From CAG-488 sp963625295 (lineage in GTDB: Bacteria > Bacillota > Clostridia > Oscillospirales > Acutalibacteraceae): a stretch of 35,197 bases of DNA. The notes beneath the pieces are model-generated. The model had not been told where the DNA came from, ran no database searches, and worked only from the letters and a program-made list of their open reading frames with translations. Below are positions 16,030 to 22,983 of this stretch, in pieces. The position numbers and the translations under genes were made by a program. The stretch lies in contig CAVFTC010000012.1 in NCBI GenBank assembly GCA_963625295.1, forward strand, positions 1-35,197. Direction: 5' to 3'. The stretch's first letter is position 1. Every line of letters starts with the position of its first letter.

Positions 16030-16058
16030 ATTATAGCATATTGCGACAGAAATGTATA
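16030..16058 (-). promoter_or_regulatory. Probable promoter of the GH25 gene
   Basis: On the minus strand a consensus TATAAT (16030-16035) has TATACA (16053-16058) 17 bp upstream. The -35 is imperfect. It leaves a leader of about 80 nt. Confidence 0.55.
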
Positions 16059-16088
16059 CTTTTTTCGTATAAAAAGTGTTTCCGATGA

Positions 16089-16165
16089 TAGACTTTAGAT
16101 GTTAGACCTGTGTAAATTAAATGCTGCAAATTGCGATACACATCATCTAACATCTACCATCTATT
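16089..16165. repeat. 77-bp palindromic dispersed repeat (uninterrupted copy)
   Basis: Its arms TAGATGTTAGA (16096-16106) and TCTAACATCTA (16146-16156) are perfect, and each is flanked by a further TAGA/TCTA match. On the minus strand the first half (AGATGATGTGTATCG, AATTTGCAGCATTTAA) closely matches 27401-27439, where a 169-bp element follows. The repeat supplies the stop codon of the adjacent membrane protein gene. Confidence 0.8.
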
Positions 16166-16810
16166 TCTGTATCTTTTGTCGGTCGAAAAAATGTTGATAA
16201 GCATCCATGTGAAATATCCGATGAAGCCGAGGTCGATTGCAGCCAGTCCGAGCGTCCACGGGTAGGTAAATTCTCTGCCGCCTATGGTAATCGGATTGCC
16301 CGAGATATTCGCCGCAAGAGCAGCAATCGCCAGCGCCGTGAACAGCAGGATTCCGACGCCGATCGGGAAAAATGCGCTTATCAGCTGCCTTCTCAGGTAT
16401 GCGTTTCGCATTTTTTTGTCGGCAAAGCTTTGCCTTGAAGCAACCACCCTGCCGCCGGTAACCTCCAGCTCACAGCCCGAAAGAAGTGCGTCAACGCCCG
16501 TTTTTTCAACAAGCATCGGTCGTTTGCTTATTGTCCAGACAGATTTTGAAGCGATAACATTTATCTCAAAGCCGCCTTTGAGCAGCACATACTGGCTTTC
16601 TTCATCTCTTAAAAACCTTTTTGTGAAATCCTTGTCGCCGTGAGCGTCCTCAGAGGTCTGCGCCCTATCGGTGCGGCAGACAACAAGGCTGTGCGTTCCC
16701 TTCTCCGTCGGAATCGTTAAGCTCTCGTCCTCGGGAATAAAATATTCGTTGCCGTCAAGCTCAATTTTCAGCGCATCATCGGAAGCATTGTCAATTCTGA
16801 TGTTCGCCAT
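16154..16810 (-). CDS. Membrane protein of unknown function with soluble N-terminal domain
   Basis: I do not recognise this 218-residue protein. Residues 1-125 are soluble and beta-rich (MANIRIDNASDDALKIELDG, YFIPEDESLTIPTEKG). Two membrane helices follow (about 147-168 and 182-206), and the end is basic (DKRYRNRW). No catalytic motif is visible. The start at 16810 is set by GGAGGT upstream. Its last codons and TAG stop fall in the palindromic repeat 16089-16165, so the C-terminus may have been altered by the insertion. It lies just after the aconitase X terminator with no promoter I can see, so expression may depend on read-through. Confidence 0.7.
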   Translation of the reverse strand: MANIRIDNASDDALKIELDGNEYFIPEDESLTIPTEKGTHSLVVCRTDRAQTSEDAHGDKDFTKRFLRDEESQYVLLKGGFEINVIASKSVWTISKRPMLVEKTGVDALLSGCELEVTGGRVVASRQSFADKKMRNAYLRRQLISAFFPIGVGILLFTALAIAALAANISGNPITIGGREFTYPWTLGLAAIDLGFIGYFTWMLINIFSTDKRYRNRW

Positions 16811-16823
16811 AATCCACCTCCGC

Positions 16824-16870
16824 AAAAAGAGCTGTGCAGAGAAGCACGCCGACCTTCTGCCACAGCTCTT
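16824..16870 (-). terminator. Terminator of the aconitase X operon
   Basis: On the minus strand AAGAGCTGTG pairs with CACAGCTCTT. An inner GCAGAAG/CTTCT extension sits around a GGTCGGCGTG loop, and TTTTT follows. The T run ends only a few bases before the ribosome binding site of the next gene. Confidence 0.85.
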
Positions 16871-16872
16871 GA

Positions 16873-16913
16873 TTTAAGGCGTGCGCCGCAATTTATGCGG
16901 TGTGTTGCCTTGA
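16873..16913. repeat. Short solo palindrome of the TTAAGGC family
   Basis: TTTAAGGC at one end and GCCTT at the other enclose GCCGCA-ATTTA-TGCGGT. The design matches the terminal repeats of the 169-bp elements at 27437 and 35028. It abuts the stop codon of the aconitase X small subunit. Confidence 0.6.
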
Positions 16914-17378
16914 TTATTCAACAATAACCGTTCCGTCCTCTTTGACGGTAATTTTGTCGCCGTCCTTTACGGCGTTGAGGAATTCATCGCCGAGCGAATC
17001 AACAGCAACGATGGTGTTATCCGTCCAAACATCGGAGAGAATAACGCCTGCGGCCGCAAGGGAGTCGATAGGCAACGAGAAAAGCATAGCTGCCGGAGCC
17101 ATGTTGAGAGCGCATACGGTGTAAAGAACCATACCGCCGGTGGTTGAACCGATCGTCTGCGGCAGACAAAGAACCTTGCCGGTAAGATTTTTGCCGAAAA
17201 CATCGGGGTTGTTCTGATCCGAACCGATAACCTCGTCCTTGCCGATGATAGGAATATCATGCATGAGGGCTGTCTTTTGGAATGTTGCAAGGGTGTTCAC
17301 GCCGTTATGAGAAACAACGGCCTCACCCTTATTGATCGTTCCTGCTACAACAGGACGACCTTTAAATGTCTTACTCAT
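16914..17378 (-). CDS. Aconitase X swivel (small) subunit
   Basis: Small subunit of a two-protein aconitase X (DUF126/AcnX swivel domain), 154 residues. Typical blocks are RPVVAGTINKGEAVVS, GKVLCLPQTIGSTTGGMVLY and IDSLAAAGVIL. With the large subunit it should form an Fe-S dehydratase. The start at 17378 is supported by GGGAGG upstream; it follows the large-subunit stop after 2 nt, so translation is coupled. In archaea the pair dehydrates mevalonate 5-phosphate; some bacterial members dehydrate cis-3-hydroxy-L-proline. Nothing nearby fixes the substrate. Confidence 0.87.
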   Translation of the reverse strand: MSKTFKGRPVVAGTINKGEAVVSHNGVNTLATFQKTALMHDIPIIGKDEVIGSDQNNPDVFGKNLTGKVLCLPQTIGSTTGGMVLYTVCALNMAPAAMLFSLPIDSLAAAGVILSDVWTDNTIVAVDSLGDEFLNAVKDGDKITVKEDGTVIVE

Positions 17379-17380
17379 AA

Positions 17381-18691
17381 TCAAAAACCTCCCTTAACGG
17401 CGATCTTGGTGATATCGTCGGTTGTGAAATAACGCGCGGTAGTATATGTACGGAGCTTGTTGGAGCAGGTGATGACATTGCTTGTATCGCCGCCGCAAAG
17501 CGGATTGTTCATATACATAAGCGGACAAATGCAGGAAAGGTTGATGCCGAAGCCGACAAGCTTGTTGTATGCGGCCTTGTTCTCCTTCTTGAATCTGTCG
17601 AGAACCTCGGGAGCGGTGGTCATAACCGTACGAAGCTCAACCTTGGTCTTGCCCTGCTTTTTAAGCTCTTTTTCAAATCTCTCCGTCCATTCGCCGAGCT
17701 GAGCGTATGAAAGGTGCGGACAGCCGATGAAGCAAAGCTTCGGAGCTGCGTTCTTATCCTTCCACATAACGGGGTAGTTCTTGTAAACTCTTTCAAGCTC
17801 CGCATCGTCGATAACATAGGTCTGTGCGCCCTCTGCGATGAGCTTTTCGCCCTGCTCAACAGCCTCGGGAGTGAGGTTTTCAATGTGATAAAGTCCGACT
17901 GCGCCGTTTGAAGCGGTTGCTGCGCCGAAATCCTTAAGATATGCCTTGGCGTCGTCCGTAAGCTCTGTGCCGATCCACTTGTCAAGACCCTTGACATAGG
18001 GAACATCCTCCATAACCTTCATGCCGATTGCCGAACCGAGAACCTGAGCCTCGGGGATCTTTGTGGTCTTGACCTCGATGATCCACTTTGCCTTTCTTCC
18101 CTCATCTGTGAGAAGGTCAAACTCGGGAACCTTGCCGAGAATTGAGCCGAAAAGCTCAATGATACCGGAGTTACGGTTACATCTTGCGCCGAGAACGGAG
18201 TTTGCAAAAACAACCGCTGAGCTTTCCGCCCACGAAAGGATATCGCCCTTCTTCGGAGTGTTGCCGACCTCGTCAAAATAGCAGGCGCAGGTGAACGACT
18301 TGTCGCTCTTGAGTCCGAGCTTGTTGAGCTGAACCTCGTAAGAATCCTGCATACCGTAGAGAATTTTGTTGAAAATCAATTTCTGGAGCGGGTTGCACTT
18401 AACATTCGTGTAGTCAATGGGTCTGGGGTCAACGGTGAAGCCCTCGTCAACCTTGAGTCCGCCCTTGATAAGCTCGTCCATGATGGAGAACACGGGTTTG
18501 AGAACCGAAATGCCGAAGCTTGTGACGAGATGTCCTTTACCGTTTACGGGAACGAATTTTTCCGCTCCGAAAGCGTCGCCGTAAAGCACAAGGGTTTTCA
18601 TAACCTTTGCCATTACCTCGCCCTTTGAGCCGTGAAGAATTTCTTTTTCCTCGTCAGTCAGCTTCATTTTGTAGCTGAAGTTTTCATTCAT
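17381..18691 (-). CDS. Aconitase X catalytic (large) subunit
   Basis: The 436-residue protein matches the AcnX catalytic domain (DUF521): MKLTDEEKEILHGSKG, an early YGDAFGAEKFVPV block, TVDPRPID, SWAESSAVVFANSVLGARCNRN, and FIGCPHLSYAQL. The C-terminal INLSCICPLMYMNNPLCGG and DTSNVITCSNKLRTYT carry the conserved cysteines that hold the Fe-S cluster. Family reactions are dehydrations of 3-hydroxy acids (cis-3-hydroxyproline in bacteria, phosphomevalonate in archaea). No proline racemase, ketimine reductase or mevalonate gene lies in the window, so I leave the substrate open. AAAGGAGG precedes the ATG. It is first in the operon, behind a promoter at 18792-18820 and a leader with a perfect 18-bp palindrome. 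Confidence 0.9.
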   Translation of the reverse strand: MNENFSYKMKLTDEEKEILHGSKGEVMAKVMKTLVLYGDAFGAEKFVPVNGKGHLVTSFGISVLKPVFSIMDELIKGGLKVDEGFTVDPRPIDYTNVKCNPLQKLIFNKILYGMQDSYEVQLNKLGLKSDKSFTCACYFDEVGNTPKKGDILSWAESSAVVFANSVLGARCNRNSGIIELFGSILGKVPEFDLLTDEGRKAKWIIEVKTTKIPEAQVLGSAIGMKVMEDVPYVKGLDKWIGTELTDDAKAYLKDFGAATASNGAVGLYHIENLTPEAVEQGEKLIAEGAQTYVIDDAELERVYKNYPVMWKDKNAAPKLCFIGCPHLSYAQLGEWTERFEKELKKQGKTKVELRTVMTTAPEVLDRFKKENKAAYNKLVGFGINLSCICPLMYMNNPLCGGDTSNVITCSNKLRTYTTARYFTTDDITKIAVKGGF

Positions 18692-18719
18692 AAGGTTTAT
18701 CCTCCTTTTATCCTCATAA

Positions 18720-18737
18720 GCTCGCAGCGCTGCGAGC
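18720..18737. other. Perfect 18-bp palindrome in the aconitase X leader
   Basis: GCTCGCAGCGCTGCGAGC is a self-complementary sequence between promoter and ribosome binding site. It could be an operator or a leader RNA hairpin; nothing else in the window repeats it. Confidence 0.6.
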
Positions 18738-18791
18738 CTATTATTTCCGAATCCAACCTTCGCCGCTTGCTTTAGCGAAAGCTACAATATA

Positions 18792-18820
18792 ATTATATAT
18801 TAAAATTTTCACCTTTTCAA
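18792..18820 (-). promoter_or_regulatory. Promoter of the aconitase X operon
   Basis: On the minus strand TTGAAA (18815-18820), 17-bp spacer, consensus TATAAT (18792-18797). It leaves a leader of about 95 nt that contains two small hairpins. Confidence 0.75.
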
Positions 18821-18878
18821 GAGTTTGTTAAAGATTTGACTAAAAAAGAATGAGATTATTTTTTGGTTAATATAATCA

Positions 18879-18931
18879 AAAAAGCCCGTTCTTGAAACAA
18901 CCCCTTTCGGAGTGCGCAAGAACAGGCTTTT
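18879..18931 (-). terminator. Terminator of the cysteine synthase gene
   Basis: On the minus strand AAAAGCCTGTTCTTG pairs with CAAGAACGGGCTTTT across a loop of about 21 nt, and T residues follow. One mismatch in the stem. Confidence 0.85.
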
Positions 18932-18952
18932 ATTCGAGAGAACAGCTCTCCT

Positions 18953-19879
18953 TTAATCAAACAAAACCGTGCTGAAATATCTTTCGCCGGTATCGGGAAG
19001 AACGGTCACAACCGTTTTGCCCTCGCCCAGCTCCTTTGCAAGGCGAAGCGCAGCCGTAACATTTGTTCCGCTTGAAATTCCGCAGAGAATTCCCTCCTCA
19101 CGAATCAGGCGGCGTGAGGTTTCAATTGCCTCCTCATCCGTTACGATGTCAATATGCTCATAAATTTGTGTGTTCAAATTTTTCGGAATAAGTCCGTCGC
19201 CGATGCCCATCTGAAGATGAGTTCCGATGCTTCCGCCCGAAAGAATTGCGGCATTTTTCGGTTCTACCGCCCAGATGTGAATTTCGGGATATTTTTCCTT
19301 GAGCGTCTCGCCGATTCCGCTGAGAGTTCCGCCCGTGCCGACGCCGGAGCAAAAACCGTCGATCGGTTTGCCGACCTGCTCAATTATTTCCTGCGCAGTG
19401 TGGTTTTTATGAACCGTCGGGTTTGCGGGGTTCTCAAACTGCTGAGGAATCCAAACATTCTTATCCTCCTCAGCCATGCGAAGCGCCGTTTGCAGACACT
19501 CGTTGATGCACTTGCCGATGTCGCCGTCGTCGTGAACCAGCACAAGCTCGGCTCCGTAGGCCTTGACGAGCTTGCGGCGTTCCTCGCTGACCGAATCAGG
19601 CATAATTATGCGAACATGGTAGCCCCTGACCGCACCGATAAGCGCAAGACCTATGCCTTGATTTCCGCTCGTCGGCTCAACAATTATCGTATTTGGATTT
19701 ATAATTCCTTTTTCCTCTGCGTCGCAGATCATATTATATGCTGTTCGTGTCTTGATCGAGCCGCCGATATTCACGCCCTCATATTTAACGAGCACCTCTG
19801 CGCTGCCCTCCGGCACAATTTTTGAAAGGCGAATCATAGGCGTATGTCCGATCGCTTCAAGAACATTTGAATAAAACAA
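18953..19879 (-). CDS. cysK: Cysteine synthase family PLP enzyme (O-acetylserine sulfhydrylase-like), TTG start
   Basis: PLP-dependent beta-replacement enzyme, expected to make cysteine from O-acetylserine and sulfide. The PLP lysine is in NIGGSIKTRTA, the substrate loop is EPTSGNQGIGLA, the PLP-phosphate loop is GVGTGGTLSG, and ISSGTN lies near the end. The family start FYSNVLEAIGHTPMIRL is recovered if the TTG at 19877-19879 is the initiator: GGAGG lies 7 nt upstream, whereas longer starts would translate through that site. The result is 308 residues, the family norm. The usual TSGNTG loop has Gln in place of Thr, and the PLP segment reads IKTRT rather than VKDR. The substrate could therefore differ (a related sulfhydrylase or a beta-substituted alanine synthase). 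Single gene, convergent with nothing. Confidence 0.85.
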   Translation of the reverse strand: MFYSNVLEAIGHTPMIRLSKIVPEGSAEVLVKYEGVNIGGSIKTRTAYNMICDAEEKGIINPNTIIVEPTSGNQGIGLALIGAVRGYHVRIIMPDSVSEERRKLVKAYGAELVLVHDDGDIGKCINECLQTALRMAEEDKNVWIPQQFENPANPTVHKNHTAQEIIEQVGKPIDGFCSGVGTGGTLSGIGETLKEKYPEIHIWAVEPKNAAILSGGSIGTHLQMGIGDGLIPKNLNTQIYEHIDIVTDEEAIETSRRLIREEGILCGISSGTNVTAALRLAKELGEGKTVVTVLPDTGERYFSTVLFD

Positions 19880-19945
19880 AATAATTCCTCCGATGATAGA
19901 ATATGCTAAGCCGCTTACAATATAAATATAAGCCCACAAGAAATT

Positions 19946-19974
19946 ATTTTATCACAATATACAGAATATGGCAA
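19946..19974 (-). promoter_or_regulatory. Probable promoter of the cysteine synthase gene
   Basis: On the minus strand TTGCCA (19969-19974), 17-bp spacer, TAAAAT (19946-19951). It leaves a leader of about 60 nt. Confidence 0.55.
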
Positions 19975-20068
19975 CTTGTTATTTACAAAATTTTTCAGTT
20001 GTATTTCCGTGAATAACGCAAAAGATATAATTGCAAACGCAAATGAATTGCGAAGGGGTGAAATACAG

Positions 20069-20263
20069 ATGGCAAGCAGCAAGAAAAATGTTGTTCCTCA
20101 GGCAAGAGAGGCTCTCGATCGTTTCAAGATGGAGGCCGCTTCCGAGGTAGGCGTAAACCTTTCTAACGGTTACAACGGTGATCTCACATCTAAGCAGGCA
20201 GGCTCTGTCGGCGGTCAGATGGTCAAGAAGATGATCGAATCCTATGAGAAGAACATGAAATAA
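20069..20263 (+). CDS. Alpha/beta-type small acid-soluble spore protein
   Basis: DNA-binding spore protein that coats and protects forespore DNA, 64 residues. Recognised by ALDRFKMEAASEVGVNLSNGYNGDLTSKQAGSVGGQMVKKMI. The MEAASEVGV segment is the GPR germination-protease site, and the GxxGGxMVKKMI end is the second family block. The start at 20069 (AGGGGTG upstream) gives the normal SASP length; the longer frame from 19976 adds an unrelated hydrophobic stretch. I cannot point to a sigma-G promoter with confidence. Its presence is the best evidence that the organism forms endospores. Confidence 0.93.
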   Translation: MASSKKNVVPQAREALDRFKMEAASEVGVNLSNGYNGDLTSKQAGSVGGQMVKKMIESYEKNMK

Positions 20264-20302
20264 CCTTTCATGAATTCACAACCACACGAATAATCAACAA
20301 AA

Positions 20303-20336
20303 GGGAGCGCTTTCAACCTCGGTTGAAGGTGCTCCC
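20303..20336. terminator. Hairpin downstream of the spore protein gene
   Basis: A stem of about 15 bp has outer arms GGGAGC/GCTCCC and inner TTCAACC/GGTTGAA. The T-rich side (CCCTTTTGTTG) is on the minus strand, so for the plus-strand gene it is only a stem. Confidence 0.6.
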
Positions 20337-20351
20337 AAGCTCTGATAAATG

Positions 20352-20379
20352 AAAAACTCCCGGGATCTCTCCCGGGAGT
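20352..20379 (-). terminator. Terminator of the large secreted protein gene
   Basis: On the minus strand ACTCCCGGGA pairs with TCCCGGGAGT, followed by TTTTTC, 20 bp after the stop codon. Confidence 0.9.
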
Positions 20380-20398
20380 CGATATTCGGATATCAGAA

Positions 20399-22183
20399 TC
20401 AGAAATCAATGGAAGCAAATGTTGCATTGCTCTGATTGTAGATGCTCCAAGTCTTCTTGAGACCAACCTTGCCGATTACGCTGTAGTTACCAACGGAAAC
20501 GTTAAGGATACCGTAGACATCAGCATGACCGCCGATGTCGATCTTACCGTCTGTGTTTGAACCTGCAGCAAGCTCCTTGAGGTAGTCAACAGGAATTGTA
20601 AGAGTTGACTGGATAACGGGGTTTCCGTCAGCGTCAACATACTTAACCTGTGCCTCAACATAAGCACCAACGCCGCCCTCAACGCATACATCTACAAGAG
20701 CGTAGCCGAAGAGACCGAGTGATACATCAAGACCAAGACGAAGCTCGAACTGGCCATAGATGTCAACCTGACGATCAACAACTGTTGATTCGTTAACTGT
20801 GCTTACCTTGTTGTTGATGATTTCAACACCGTGCATTTCCTGAGAAGTTACAACGATTTCCATTCTGCCGTTTACGCCGATGTTAAGAAGAACATCGAAA
20901 GTAACGGTAAGCGGAGTTGAACCGATAGGAAGTGTGAAGGTGAAGAGCTTGATAGATGTAGAATCAAGCTTGGAAAGAGCATACTTATTAACAGCCTTTG
21001 CCCAGAAGCTGTCGCCGGAAAGCTTTTCGCCAACGGTAGTAACTTCCTCGCCGAAGGTCTTAGCATAAGAACCGGAGATAGTTGTTGTATCCTTAAGGTC
21101 ATAGTTGAACTTAAGATATACTTCGTTGAAGTTAAGCTTTGCAATGTTCATATCGGCCTTAGCGTCAACCGTGAGGTTTGTAAGCTCATAAGCCTTAGAA
21201 AGTGTAACACCGTCGCAAACACCCTTGGAAACTGAGAAGTTAAGACCGGTATCTGTGATCTTAGCCTTGATGCCGAATCCGCCTACAGAGAAGCTGACAT
21301 TAGCAAGCTTCTTGAGGGTCTTCATAACATCTTCCTTGGAGATTGAGCTTGTGTCAAGGTAACCGTCGGAGAGGATCTCGCCGTTACCGTCGGTGATCAT
21401 TGATGTTGCGAAATCAACATCAGTTGTACCTTCGTAGTCGATCTTCTCGATAGCGTCCTCGATAGCAACCTCAGAGTTTGTAACTACCTTCTCGCCGTCT
21501 ACAACGTCGATAGCCTCAACCTTGTAAGCTGCGCCTGTGAAGATAGCGTCGGACTGCTCAACAACATAAACATCGCCTACTGCAAGGTCTGTGCTTGCAG
21601 GAACAACGATGCTGTCGCCCTCTACAGCGTAGTCGGAAACCGTCTTAACGCCGTCAGCGAGAACGAGCTTCTGAGTGTCCTCATCAATTGTGCCGCGAAG
21701 CTCAACAGCCTTTGTGATAGCTGCTGTAACATCGTCAGCGGACATTGCGCCGAGGCCGAGCTTGTTCTTAGCATCAAGCTTGATGATGCCTGCGTCAACA
21801 GCTGCGGAAACCTTGGCAACATTTTTGATGGATGTAGCATTCTCGATTACAACGGTAGTCTCGTCAACCTTAACGCCCGATGCATTAACAAGAATTGTTG
21901 CTACGAATTCCGGAGTAACGGCCTTTGTAACGTCGATTGTATCATAATCAACGAGAACGTCATTATTATCTGCTGTTGCAACAGCTGCATAATACTCGTT
22001 GTCCGGCTTAACGCCACGAATTTCTTCTGTGGACTCAACCGCCTGATAACCGAACGCTTCATCAACCTGCTCCAAGAATGCGCCTGTCTCAACCGTCTTT
22101 GTGCCCGGCCATACGAAGCCCGGGAAAATGCTGGTCATAACAAGCATAACAATGGAAACGATGATTGAAATGATCTTGGTCAT
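20399..22183 (-). CDS. Large secreted protein of unknown function
   Basis: I do not recognise this 594-residue protein. It begins MTKIISIIVSIVMLVMTSIFPGFVWPG, a signal peptide or single anchor. The rest has no further membrane segment. Residues about 30-290 mix acidic helices and strands (VTPEFVATILVNASGVKVDETTV; AAITKAVELRGTIDED). The C-terminal half is strand-rich and Gly/Val-rich (INIGVNGRMEIVV, FELRLGLDVSLGLFGYALVDV, GGHADVYGILNVSVGNYSVIGKVGLKK). Such alternation suggests a beta-solenoid or beta-barrel-like extracellular fold. AAAGGAGG precedes the ATG. A near-consensus promoter, a structured leader and a strong terminator suggest an abundant monocistronic envelope protein. Repeated Asp/Glu-rich blocks would suit cation binding, but this is speculation. 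Confidence 0.75.
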   Translation of the reverse strand: MTKIISIIVSIVMLVMTSIFPGFVWPGTKTVETGAFLEQVDEAFGYQAVESTEEIRGVKPDNEYYAAVATADNNDVLVDYDTIDVTKAVTPEFVATILVNASGVKVDETTVVIENATSIKNVAKVSAAVDAGIIKLDAKNKLGLGAMSADDVTAAITKAVELRGTIDEDTQKLVLADGVKTVSDYAVEGDSIVVPASTDLAVGDVYVVEQSDAIFTGAAYKVEAIDVVDGEKVVTNSEVAIEDAIEKIDYEGTTDVDFATSMITDGNGEILSDGYLDTSSISKEDVMKTLKKLANVSFSVGGFGIKAKITDTGLNFSVSKGVCDGVTLSKAYELTNLTVDAKADMNIAKLNFNEVYLKFNYDLKDTTTISGSYAKTFGEEVTTVGEKLSGDSFWAKAVNKYALSKLDSTSIKLFTFTLPIGSTPLTVTFDVLLNIGVNGRMEIVVTSQEMHGVEIINNKVSTVNESTVVDRQVDIYGQFELRLGLDVSLGLFGYALVDVCVEGGVGAYVEAQVKYVDADGNPVIQSTLTIPVDYLKELAAGSNTDGKIDIGGHADVYGILNVSVGNYSVIGKVGLKKTWSIYNQSNATFASIDF

Positions 22184-22206
22184 GTTCAATTCCTCCTTTA
22201 AAATTT

Positions 22207-22310
22207 TGAGGTTTGAGCATCTTTTCCACGGCTTCAAAGTGGTATAACGTTAGTACCGCTTATAAAGTTGAGCTGCCCGAAGACAGCAACCCTGGCAAAT
22301 ACTCCCCTCA
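22207..22310 (-). promoter_or_regulatory. Structured leader RNA, riboswitch candidate
   Basis: The transcript predicted from the promoter at 22316 begins almost exactly at a stem TGAGG (22306-22310) that closes with CCTCA (22207-22211). Inside are GTTG-CTGTC-TTCG-GGCAG-CT-CAAC, GGTA-N9-TACC and CCAC-N9-GTGG hairpins, giving a multi-branched fold of about 104 nt. Its 5' side reads GGGGAGUA, a signature of the yybP-ykoY manganese riboswitch, and 3' GC..CAAACC sits opposite it as that class would place it. The inner junction does not clearly match, and the downstream gene is not a metal transporter, so the class is uncertain. The ribosome binding site follows the stem by about 10 nt. Confidence 0.5.
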
Positions 22311-22315
22311 TATGA

Positions 22316-22344
22316 ATTATAATAGCTATCCCGTCATTTTGCAA
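22316..22344 (-). promoter_or_regulatory. Strong promoter of the large secreted protein gene
   Basis: On the minus strand TTGCAA (22339-22344), 17-bp spacer, perfect TATAAT (22316-22321). It lies 5-7 bp before the start of the leader stem. Confidence 0.85.
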
Positions 22345-22455
22345 GTATTTTTTTCATAAATTAGAAATTTTTTATTTATTTTTGAAAAAGTCACAAAATA
22401 TTGTGGTTGAAATTGTGCAAAATACAATTCCGCTGTTCTTTTCAACAAAAAACTC

Positions 22456-22681
22456 ACATTGTACAAATATCAATTCCCGCTTTTTCCTTTTCCCTCTATT
22501 ACATTATATATATAACAAAACCAAAATGAAACAAAATATTCCTTGNNNNNNNNNNNNNNNNNNNNNNNNNNNNNNNNNNNNNNNNAAATTGGACATTGTA
22601 TAAATATTGTTTTTCCTTTTCTTTGTGCCCTCTATTACATTATATATATAACAAAACCAAAATGAAACAAAATATTCCTTG
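22456..22681. repeat. Direct repeat flanking an assembly gap
   Basis: A 54-nt block is identical at 22492-22545 and 22628-22681 (starts CCCTCTATTAC, ends AATATTCCTTG). About 35 more bases upstream of each copy are similar but diverged. The first copy ends exactly where the Ns begin; the second ends inside the -35 box of the ileS promoter. The rest of 22345-22690 is AT-rich with no gene that I can support. Confidence 0.85.
22546..22585. other. Assembly gap (40 N)
   Basis: Forty Ns begin immediately after the first copy of the 54-nt repeat, as expected when an assembler breaks at a repeat. Confidence 0.98.
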
Positions 22682-22707
22682 ACACAAAATAGGTTTTGTG
22701 ATATCTT
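22679..22707 (+). promoter_or_regulatory. Promoter of ileS
   Basis: Perfect TTGACA (22679-22684), 17-bp spacer, TATCTT (22702-22707). A TATAAT at 22716-22721 is a possible alternative -10 but has no good -35. Either start would precede the T-box leader. Confidence 0.65.
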
Positions 22708-22721
22708 ATAAGCGATATAAT

Positions 22722-22945
22722 AAAGGCTGTGACAAAGACAGTAGCCGCTATGCGAAGCCAAAGCGAGCCGGAGAGGGTGCAAGTCCGGTGCGAAGTACAT
22801 TGCGGTGAACATCACTTTTGAGCTGCGGACTGAATCGAGTAAGTCTTGACGGGCGTCCTCCGTTAAAGGGAACACATATGAAGTATGTTGAATAGGTGGT
22901 TGCGAGCATTCCTCGTCCTGTTTTACACGGGACGGGGATTTTTTT
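22722..22945 (+). promoter_or_regulatory. T-box leader of ileS, isoleucine specifier, with terminator
   Basis: tRNA-sensing leader. Stem I is closed by CAGT..CCGC pairing with GCGG.ACTG. Its apical part (AGCGAGCCGG...GTCCGG) is typical of T-boxes, and the specifier region GTGAACATCACTTTTGAGC offers AUC (Ile), agreeing with the downstream gene. The T-box sequence AGGTGGTTGCGAG (about 22893-22905) is a degenerate form of the AGGGTGGNACCGCG consensus, with the antiterminator partner TTCCTCGTCC. The terminator is a 10-bp stem at 22911-22937 (CCTCGTCCTG/CGGGACGGGG) followed by a T run. Uncharged tRNA-Ile should favour antitermination and expression. Confidence 0.88.
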
Positions 22946-22983
22946 GAGCATTATCCTATAATTGTGAAAAGGAGCTATCATAA

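Noticed and set aside
16081..16165. CRISPR or tandem array at the repeated TAGATGTTAGA units
   Set aside because: Only two inverted arms are present, with no regular direct repeat and spacer series. It is a dispersed palindrome.
20000..20068. Sigma-G promoter for the spore protein gene
   Set aside because: Candidate hexamers near 20000-20030 match the sigma-G pattern too poorly to annotate.
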